Below, piece after piece: positions 14,811-20,321 of a DNA stretch of 20,321 bases (positions are counted from its first letter, which is position 1; each line of letters opens with the position of its first letter). The notes below the pieces were generated by a model that saw only the letters and a program-made list of their open reading frames with translations, made no database searches and was not told the DNA's origin. The stretch is from the NCBI GenBank assembly GCA_002305955.1, contig DBRH01000034.1, forward strand, positions 29,366 to 49,686. The letters run 5' to 3'. Made by a program: the position numbers and the translations under genes. The DNA is from Kosmotogaceae bacterium UBA1373. Its GTDB lineage: Bacteria; Thermotogota; Thermotogae; Petrotogales; Kosmotogaceae.

Positions 14811-15673
14811 TGATCCCACCCGACCGGCCTGGCACGGAACGGTTCTTCCAGATCGAAGTGCTGCATCCATCCTGTCAAACCGTAATTGTCTAAAAGCTCG
14901 AGCGCGTCGTTGTATTCCTCCTGCGTGATCCTTCTGGATATCTCGGGGTACTCACGCGCCCTGTAAACGGGTCTGTACTGCGACATTAGCGATATGGGAA
15001 CGGAGGCCGAAAGTTCGAAGGCGACGTATTCGGCCATCTCCTGGGTCCCTGCCAGATTTTCAGGAAGAACGAGATGCCTGATTATCACGCCTCTCATTTC
15101 CTCATCTTTGAAAGAGCCGACCTGGGAAAACATCTCTTTGATCGCTTTCCTGGTGACCGACCAGTAGTCGGCAACGCCGGAGTATTTCTTCCCTATTTGG
15201 TCGTCGGTGTATCTTATATCGGCAAGATAAATGTCGACAACACCTTCCAGCAGTTTCACGGTATCGGGTTTTTCATAACCACTGGTGTTGAAGACAATCG
15301 GAAGTGAAAAACCTCTTACGAGGGCGTATTCGTAAGCCCTGAGAAATCCGTAGAAGTTCGGCGTGGGAGTTACCAGATCCAGACAGACGGCGCCTTCCCT
15401 TTCTACGTTCAAGAAAGCCTCTCCGAGCCGTTCGGCGGAAATCTCTCTGCCGTTGTTTTTCTGGCTGAAGGCGAAGTTCTGACAGTATATGCAGCTCATG
15501 GTGCAGCCGCTGAAGAAAACAGCTCCCGCCCCTCCATCCTTTACCAGAGGCGGCTCCTCGCCGAAGTGCAAAACTATCGCCGAAACCCTGGGATCGGCAA
15601 ACTGCCTGCAAAAGCCGGCCGTCTCGTATCTGTTTACCCTACAGTTTCTCGGGCAGAGATCGCACGAAAGCAT
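14807..15673 (-). CDS. PflX-like radical SAM Fe-S protein (COG1313 type)
   Basis: This 288-residue protein has the radical SAM cysteine motif CTMSCIYC (Cys57, Cys61, Cys64) followed by QN, and an N-terminal Cys cluster CDLCPRNC (Cys4, Cys7, Cys11) plus Cys22, the layout of the PflX family related to pyruvate formate-lyase activases. FFSGCTMSC, the VTPTPNFYGFL block, MRGVIIRHLVLPEN and SQYRPVYRA are also family-like. The ATG at 15673 is chosen because GGGAGAG precedes it and the family's Cys cluster then lies at the very N-terminus; an in-frame TTG at 15805 would add 44 unconserved-looking residues. The biological substrate of PflX proteins is unknown. It overlaps mrpE (ATGA), so it is the first gene of the antiporter operon. 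Confidence 0.87.
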   Translation of the reverse strand: MLSCDLCPRNCRVNRYETAGFCRQFADPRVSAIVLHFGEEPPLVKDGGAGAVFFSGCTMSCIYCQNFAFSQKNNGREISAERLGEAFLNVEREGAVCLDLVTPTPNFYGFLRAYEYALVRGFSLPIVFNTSGYEKPDTVKLLEGVVDIYLADIRYTDDQIGKKYSGVADYWSVTRKAIKEMFSQVGSFKDEEMRGVIIRHLVLPENLAGTQEMAEYVAFELSASVPISLMSQYRPVYRAREYPEISRRITQEEYNDALELLDNYGLTGWMQHFDLEEPFRARPVGWDQ

Positions 15674-15842
15674 GCGCTCTCCCACAATCGAAATCGCATT
15701 CCTGACTTTGTCTAATCGTTGCCCGTTCAATCGAACACCATCCTGATATACAAAACAGCAAAACACCTTCACCAGTGATTGATACGCGGCATCGGGACTT
15801 CTCAATTCTCTTCCGGTTATTGCACCCGGCCGCGATTGAAGA

Positions 15843-17111
15843 TCACCGATCGTCGGGATAATAAGCGATTTTTGCTCCTAGCCTGCTCAGCTTATCCTGG
15901 AACCGCTCGTAGCCCCTGAATATGTGAGTCACGTTGTTTATGGTCGTCTCGCCGTCGGCTGCCAGACCTGCCATGACCAGAGCCGCGCCGGCCCTTATGT
16001 CCGTGGCCACCACTTCTGCGCCGCTTAATCTGTGTACACCGATTATGAAGGCCTGCCTGCTAGATACTTTTATCCTTGCCCCCATTCTGTTGAGCTCGTC
16101 AACATAACCGAAACGGTTTTCAAACACGTTCTCTTCGAGAATAGAGGTCCCTTCCACGGTAGTGAGAACGCTCGTGAGGAGCGGCTGGAGATCCGTTGGA
16201 AAACCGGGGTAAGGCTCTGAAGAAACGGTGACCGGTTTTAACGGTCCTTTCCAGAAGCCCCTGATAAAATCGTTCCCCTTCTCCACCCCGGCCCCCATCT
16301 CTTCCAGTACGCTTATCAGAGAGATTATGTGATCGTACCTGGCACCCGTTATGGTGACATCTCCCCTTGTAGTCAATGCGCCAAGGAGATAGGTCCCTGT
16401 TTCGATCCTGTCGGGAATCACGCTGTAATCGCCCCCGTGAAGACTGGAAACTCCGTACACCTCTATAGTTGGGGTTGAAGCGCCGCTGACTCTCGCGCCG
16501 CAGGAGTTTAGAAAGCCCTGGAGATCGGTTATCTCCGGTTCGCGGGCGGCATTCTCGATTATCACATGGGTCCCGTTCATCAGGGCGGCCGTTGTCATCA
16601 ACTGCTCGGTGGCTCCGACACTCGGGAAGGGAAGCGTGTAGATTATCTCTTTCTTGAACTCCGAAGGTATCATGGCCAGAACATCGCCGTGTTCCTCCGT
16701 GATCTTGAAGCCAAAAGCCTCCAGTCCTTTGAGGTGAAAATCAACCGGCCTTTGACCTATGTTACAACCTCCGGGTTTGCCCACTCTGGCCCAGCCACAG
16801 ATCATGGCCAGAGGGCCTATAACGTTGAAGGAAGCCCTCATCTTACTTACCAGTTCGTACGGCACCGATCCTATGAGCACCTCGCCAGGTTTCACGGTTA
16901 CCGTCTCGTTATAGAAAGTAACGATCTTTCCTATCTGCTGAAGTATGGAGATCATGGTCTCCACGTCTTTGAGCTCGGGAACGTTTTTTATCACAACGGG
17001 TTCTTCTATCATCACCGTAGCGGCAAGGATTGGAAGAACCGAATTCTTGGAACCGCTTGCCCTTATCTCTCCAGTAAGTCTCGTGTTCCCAGTAACTACC
17101 AGCTGACTCAT
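15843..17111 (-). CDS. murA: UDP-N-acetylglucosamine 1-carboxyvinyltransferase
   Basis: This 422-residue EPSP-synthase-fold enzyme adds the enolpyruvyl group of phosphoenolpyruvate to UDP-GlcNAc, the first committed step of peptidoglycan synthesis in the cytoplasm. Lys22 and Asn23 in SGSKNSVLPIL, the catalytic Cys116 in PGGCNIGQRPVDFH, and RAGAALVMAGLAADGETTI near the C-terminus match MurA. The cysteine, not aspartate, at 116 means it should be the fosfomycin-sensitive form. GGAGGG lies upstream of the ATG at 17111. It is divergent from the acylase gene, with the promoter probably inside 17112-17356. A 169-base gap separates it from the radical SAM gene. Confidence 0.97.
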   Translation of the reverse strand: MSQLVVTGNTRLTGEIRASGSKNSVLPILAATVMIEEPVVIKNVPELKDVETMISILQQIGKIVTFYNETVTVKPGEVLIGSVPYELVSKMRASFNVIGPLAMICGWARVGKPGGCNIGQRPVDFHLKGLEAFGFKITEEHGDVLAMIPSEFKKEIIYTLPFPSVGATEQLMTTAALMNGTHVIIENAAREPEITDLQGFLNSCGARVSGASTPTIEVYGVSSLHGGDYSVIPDRIETGTYLLGALTTRGDVTITGARYDHIISLISVLEEMGAGVEKGNDFIRGFWKGPLKPVTVSSEPYPGFPTDLQPLLTSVLTTVEGTSILEENVFENRFGYVDELNRMGARIKVSSRQAFIIGVHRLSGAEVVATDIRAGAALVMAGLAADGETTINNVTHIFRGYERFQDKLSRLGAKIAYYPDDR

Positions 17112-17311
17112 CCGTAACCCTCCAATCTCTCTATGAGAAAAAGAATGACCACAGTATTATTCTATCAGAGCCCGGGCAAACACATTTGAAAAAGATTCGC
17201 GGGAAATCTCGCGTAATCGAACCATGGTTGGTATGAGATTCTCAACATATGAACTTTAACTTAAAAAAGAACTGTCTCCGTGAAGAACATCAGGTTCAGA
17301 GCAAAGCGCTC

Positions 17312-17317
17312 TATAAT
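17312..17317 (+). promoter_or_regulatory. Candidate -10 box for the acylase gene
   Basis: A consensus TATAAT would start transcription near 17324, about 33 bases before the preferred ATG at 17357. No convincing -35 hexamer is present. A short inverted repeat AGAGC-AAAGC-GCTCT (17298-17312) abuts it. Its position favours the ATG at 17357 over that at 17249. Confidence 0.4.
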
Positions 17318-17356
17318 TGTAAGGTAACTCCAGATGATGAGTCCAGGGGGGCAGAC

Positions 17357-19663
17357 ATGAGAAAGCAAACAGTGTTCTGGTTACTGGCGATCTTCGTTTT
17401 GATATCTTTCGTCTCTTCTCCAGCCAGATTGTTTGGCGGTCAGATCGAGATAGTTCGTGATTACTGGGGAGTCGCCCATGTCTACGCGGAAACGGATTCG
17501 GAACTCTTTTTCGGAGCGGGTTATGCCACTGCCCAGGATCGCATGTTTCAAATGGAGCTTTCCCGGCGAAAAGTTGCGGGAAGACTGGCCGAAATCTACG
17601 GTAAGGACTGGTTGGAGTCGGATAAACTTATGCGTACACTCGGACTTTACAGACACGCACAGAAAATTGCCGACCAATTACAGGGTGAGACAAAGACTAT
17701 ACTCGAAGCTTACGCCGGTGGAGTGAACTACTATCTGGAGACTCATCTCGACGATCTGAATCCTGCTTTCTATGAAGCCGGAATCACTCCAGAACCATGG
17801 ACAGTTGCCGATAGCATCGCAGTGTGGATGCGCATCTCCGAGAGGTTTGACAGGTCATGGCAAAACGAAGTGACAGCTCTCCGCAGCTATGAGCAACGGT
17901 TGCGGAGCGGAGTGACTCAAGATCCCGTTGTTATAGATGATTTCGCCGCAATAGTAACTGAAGCCGATTTTATTAGCACCGATCCCGATACATACCGCCG
18001 TCTAATGGAAAACGAAAAACTGGATGAGTTGAGTGCCTGGCTAGAGTGGGATTCATTGAAGGCCAGTCATGCCTGGACGATCTCAGGAAGCAAGAGTCTT
18101 ACAGGAAGTCCTCTTCTTGAGAGCGACCCTCAAATTGCGGTCACGCTTCCTTCTCTCTGGTATGAAATACATCTTAGCGGCGGCAACTACAACGTAAGAG
18201 GAATTTGCGTCGCAGGTTCACCGGGGTTCCTTATAGGCTGGAACGAATATCTCGCGTGGGGAGCAACTGCACTCGGTTCCGACAACAGCGACCTTTTTCA
18301 AGAGAGGCTCGATGATGATGGATCCAGCTTCCTCTTCAAAGAGAACTGGTATCCGGTTCAGTCTTATACCGAAGTGATCGATATTCGCGATGAAGAACCT
18401 GTTGAAATCACTGTCAACAAAACGATTCATGGACCCCTTGTCGATGCGTTTCTCAATGGGGCGAGACCTGCGGAATACTTCTCGTTGAAATACGTCGCCA
18501 CCCAAGAGCTGAAGACACCTATAACGGGAATGTTATCAATGATGCGATCGAGAAACTGGGAAGAGTTCACCTGCGGATTGGGCAATTACATGTTCCCCGG
18601 TCTCCATGTTGTGTACGCGGATGTATCGGGCAACATCGGATACTATACAGCCGCGGCAATTCCGATCCGTTCTGGAAGGCCCGGGCTTCCCCAGATCGGC
18701 TGGACGGGTGACGAGGAATGGAATGGTTACGTACCGTTTGAAGAGCTTCCGCATGTTCTAAATCCTTCTACAGGATTCGTTGCCAGTGCAAACCACCTGC
18801 CTGTGGGCGCCTGGTATCCATATTCTCTCACGATTGGTACCGGAGGAACCGGCCATAACCCCAGAAGTATGAGGCTTTACGAGCTGCTTAATGATCAAGA
18901 TGGTTTCACTTTTACAGAATTTTCAGAGATTCACCGGGATAATGTTTCGGCAATAGCCCGTGAGTTTCTGATTCTCGCGGCCATTTTGTTTGAGAGGAAC
19001 TCGCTTTCACAGAATTCTTCGAGGTTTCTAAGCGCCTTCGATGGCTGGGATTATAGCCTGATAGAAAACAGCAGGGTCTCTGATCTTGCCGAGACTCTCG
19101 TCCAGGTTATGCACCGCAGCCTCAGGAGTAATACAGCTACCGCTCTTCTTGCTTCGAAATACGGTGGAGGCCACGCCGGCAATATTTACCTCCTTCGTTC
19201 TGTCCTGGCGGAGTTTGAAAGATCTGGGACGTTGCCAGACGAGGAAGAGGTGACAATCTGGGTCAATCAGGTTCTCGAAACTGCCGTAGCCGGCATCCGG
19301 GAAAGCGTCTCTCAGAAAAGGCCGCAAGTGATGATCTATCAGGCTAATCTTGAAGGCTTTCCATCGATATACCCGGACGCGAATCGATATATGCCCTATC
19401 TCACTGCTACATCGGCAAACACCATCTGGTCGCAGTTAGGAAATTCATATACTCAAGTGGTTGATCTCTCGGATATAGACAACTCCCGCGCATTCCTACC
19501 GCCCGGAGTGTCCGAGGATCCGCGAAGTCCTCATTTCTTCGATCAGGTGGAACTATGGGCCGCCGGAGAGACCCGTCCGGCTCCCTTGAGCCGGGAAGAA
19601 GTCATGATATATTCCCAATCTGTTGAAACGCTCTACCCGTATGTTACTGAAACAAAGGAATAG
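17357..19663 (+). CDS. Exported penicillin acylase-family (Ntn-hydrolase) amidohydrolase
   Basis: This 768-residue protein has a signal peptide (MRKQ, then a hydrophobic run ending near residue 22-28), so it acts outside the cytoplasmic membrane. The alpha part begins IEIVRDYWGVAHVYAE and contains GYATAQDRMFQMELSRRKVAGRLAE. A spacer is followed by the self-cleavage site before Ser237 in KASHAWTISGSKSLTGSPLL, where Ser237 is the expected N-terminal nucleophile of the beta chain. AWGATALGSDNSDLFQERL, NIGYYTAAAIPIRSG and STGFVASANHLP complete the family pattern. CAGGGGGG lies six bases before the ATG at 17357; an upstream in-frame ATG at 17249 would bury the signal peptide inside the protein. 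Members cleave amides such as penicillins, N-acyl homoserine lactones or other acylated amines; which one is unknown. Confidence 0.92.
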   Translation: MRKQTVFWLLAIFVLISFVSSPARLFGGQIEIVRDYWGVAHVYAETDSELFFGAGYATAQDRMFQMELSRRKVAGRLAEIYGKDWLESDKLMRTLGLYRHAQKIADQLQGETKTILEAYAGGVNYYLETHLDDLNPAFYEAGITPEPWTVADSIAVWMRISERFDRSWQNEVTALRSYEQRLRSGVTQDPVVIDDFAAIVTEADFISTDPDTYRRLMENEKLDELSAWLEWDSLKASHAWTISGSKSLTGSPLLESDPQIAVTLPSLWYEIHLSGGNYNVRGICVAGSPGFLIGWNEYLAWGATALGSDNSDLFQERLDDDGSSFLFKENWYPVQSYTEVIDIRDEEPVEITVNKTIHGPLVDAFLNGARPAEYFSLKYVATQELKTPITGMLSMMRSRNWEEFTCGLGNYMFPGLHVVYADVSGNIGYYTAAAIPIRSGRPGLPQIGWTGDEEWNGYVPFEELPHVLNPSTGFVASANHLPVGAWYPYSLTIGTGGTGHNPRSMRLYELLNDQDGFTFTEFSEIHRDNVSAIAREFLILAAILFERNSLSQNSSRFLSAFDGWDYSLIENSRVSDLAETLVQVMHRSLRSNTATALLASKYGGGHAGNIYLLRSVLAEFERSGTLPDEEEVTIWVNQVLETAVAGIRESVSQKRPQVMIYQANLEGFPSIYPDANRYMPYLTATSANTIWSQLGNSYTQVVDLSDIDNSRAFLPPGVSEDPRSPHFFDQVELWAAGETRPAPLSREEVMIYSQSVETLYPYVTETKE

Positions 19664-19786
19664 GGACTCGGGTGATAACAGAATCAAGCATGTTCTGGCA
19701 GTATAACACTCCATGAATAAGCAAGAGAATCAAACCGGCTTTTTGCCCGTATATAAAGGCAGAAGTTTTTAGTTAACGAGGTAATT

Positions 19787-20230
19787 ATGGATGAATTCGT
19801 TATAGAAAGTGCAGATCAAATACGCGAGTTATGGTCAAAAACTTACAACACAGAAGGAAAACCCGATTGGTCGCATATTTTGCCCTACTACGATGAGAAC
19901 ATTCTATTTAGAGACACAATTCAAGAGATCAGAGGGCTTGAAGAATTCAAGAAGATGACAGAAAGGCTTGCAGAGAGATCGAAAGAGCTGAAGATGGCCG
20001 TCTTGAGAGTCGTAATGGAAGATAGAACGGTCTTCGTGGAGTGGGAGATGACAATTCTCTTCAAAAAGACTAGGACTTCGGTGATATACGGTGCGAGCCG
20101 CCTTTCTTTGAATGAAAGGGGCAAAATCGTCGAGCAGAGAGACTACTACGACCTGTGGGGCGATATCTTCGACAACATCCCGGCATTCAGAAAGCCTTAC
20201 AGAAAGTTCATGAGAAAACATTTCGGATAG
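19787..20230 (+). CDS. NTF2/SnoaL-like small alpha+beta barrel protein
   Basis: This 147-residue protein fits the NTF2-like (SnoaL/limonene epoxide hydrolase-like) fold: an N-terminal helix (QIRELWSKTY), HILPYYDENILFRDTIQEIRG, GLEEFKKMTERLAER, strand VFVEWEMTILF, and the closing KIVEQRDYYDLWGDIFDNIP that is common in SnoaL-like proteins. No signal peptide or membrane span is present. The ATG at 19787 has GAGGT five to six bases upstream. TATAAA at 19752-19757 may be its -10 box, without a good -35. The function of this subgroup is not known; it may act with the gene that starts 9 bases after its stop. Confidence 0.75.
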   Translation: MDEFVIESADQIRELWSKTYNTEGKPDWSHILPYYDENILFRDTIQEIRGLEEFKKMTERLAERSKELKMAVLRVVMEDRTVFVEWEMTILFKKTRTSVIYGASRLSLNERGKIVEQRDYYDLWGDIFDNIPAFRKPYRKFMRKHFG

Positions 20231-20239
20231 GTGTTGCCA

Positions 20240-20321
20240 ATGGAGAAGCAGAAGAGCGCAATTGCCAGATACTGGAAACAATACAAATGGTCGAACATAT
20301 TCGCGATGATTAAGAACAACG
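20240..20321 (+). CDS. Start of an unidentified gene, cut by the right edge
   Basis: An ATG at 20240 opens 27 codons beginning MEKQKSAIARYWKQYKWSNI and stays open to the end of the window. ATAGGTG stands just upstream. It begins 9 bases after the NTF2-like gene, so the two are probably co-transcribed. The visible part is basic and aromatic, with no recognised motif, signal peptide or cofactor-binding loop. Confidence 0.55.
   Translation, partial: MEKQKSAIARYWKQYKWSNIFAMIKNN

Noticed and set aside
15674..15805. TTG-started extension of the radical SAM protein
   Set aside because: The start has only a weak purine stretch upstream, while ATG 15673 has GGGAGAG and puts the Cys cluster at the N-terminus as usual. 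The extension cannot be fully excluded.
17112..17248. Possible murA promoter (TAGAAT or TAATAC on the minus strand) and a CGCGGG-AAAT-CTCGCG hairpin
   Set aside because: No -35 with acceptable spacing was found, and the hairpin is only 6 bp with a wobble pair; too weak to annotate.
17249..17356. Upstream ATG for the acylase (36 extra residues)
   Set aside because: It lacks a ribosome site, would precede the TATAAT at 17312, and would place the signal peptide internally.
1..20321. CRISPR arrays, insertion sequences, phage genes or integrase attachment sites
   Set aside because: No regularly spaced repeats, transposase or integrase frames or terminal repeats were seen. The tRNA gene has no duplicated 3' fragment nearby that I could find.

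Overview
The window looks like the chromosome of a fermentative, low-to-mid GC, anaerobic bacterium. The gene content (butyrate kinase/phosphotransbutyrylase, an archaeal-type split Mrp/Mbh antiporter module, long runs of ATGA-overlapping genes, strong GGAGG ribosome sites) best fits the Thermotogota, probably a mesophilic member such as Mesotoga. That assignment is inference from gene style, not a search result. Everything up to about 17.1 kb reads leftwards (minus strand); the last 3 kb reads rightwards.

Region 1 (about 10480 down to 1) is one tightly packed 11-gene operon. In transcription order it has a periplasmic binding protein, two LivH/LivM-type permeases, two LivG/LivF-type ATPases, a LarA-type nickel 2-hydroxyacid racemase, a DRE-TIM (isopropylmalate/homocitrate synthase-like) enzyme, butyrate kinase, phosphate butyryltransferase, a sugar-phosphate-isomerase-like TIM barrel protein and, as the last visible gene, a GntR/FCD repressor that runs off the left edge. 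Most junctions are ATGA overlaps. A 19-bp palindrome centred on a perfect TATAAT box precedes the operon and is a good candidate operator for the terminal GntR gene. A stem-loop with a U-rich tail sits between the binding-protein gene and the permeases. Together this looks like uptake plus metabolism of an unidentified 2-hydroxy or related organic acid, coupled to acyl-CoA/acyl-phosphate chemistry that could make ATP. I do not recognise it as a described pathway.

Region 2 (10645-10788) is a tRNA-Trp gene (anticodon CCA, 3' CCA encoded). Its own promoter overlaps the stop codon of the upstream antiporter gene, and a 13-bp intrinsic terminator directly abuts its 3' end.

Region 3 (10785-15673) is a second leftward operon: a PflX-like radical SAM protein followed by MrpE, MrpF, MrpG, an MbhD-type DUF4040 subunit, an MbhE+MrpB fusion, MrpC and MrpD, in the same order as archaeal mbhA-H. 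There is no large MrpA antiporter-like subunit and no hydrogenase gene in the window. The DUF4040 subunit carries an unexpected C-terminal domain resembling a family-3 solute-binding protein that has lost one lobe.

Region 4: murA (15843-17111, leftward) is divergent from an exported penicillin-acylase-family amidohydrolase (17357-19663, rightward). A small NTF2/SnoaL-like protein and the first 27 codons of an unidentified gene follow.
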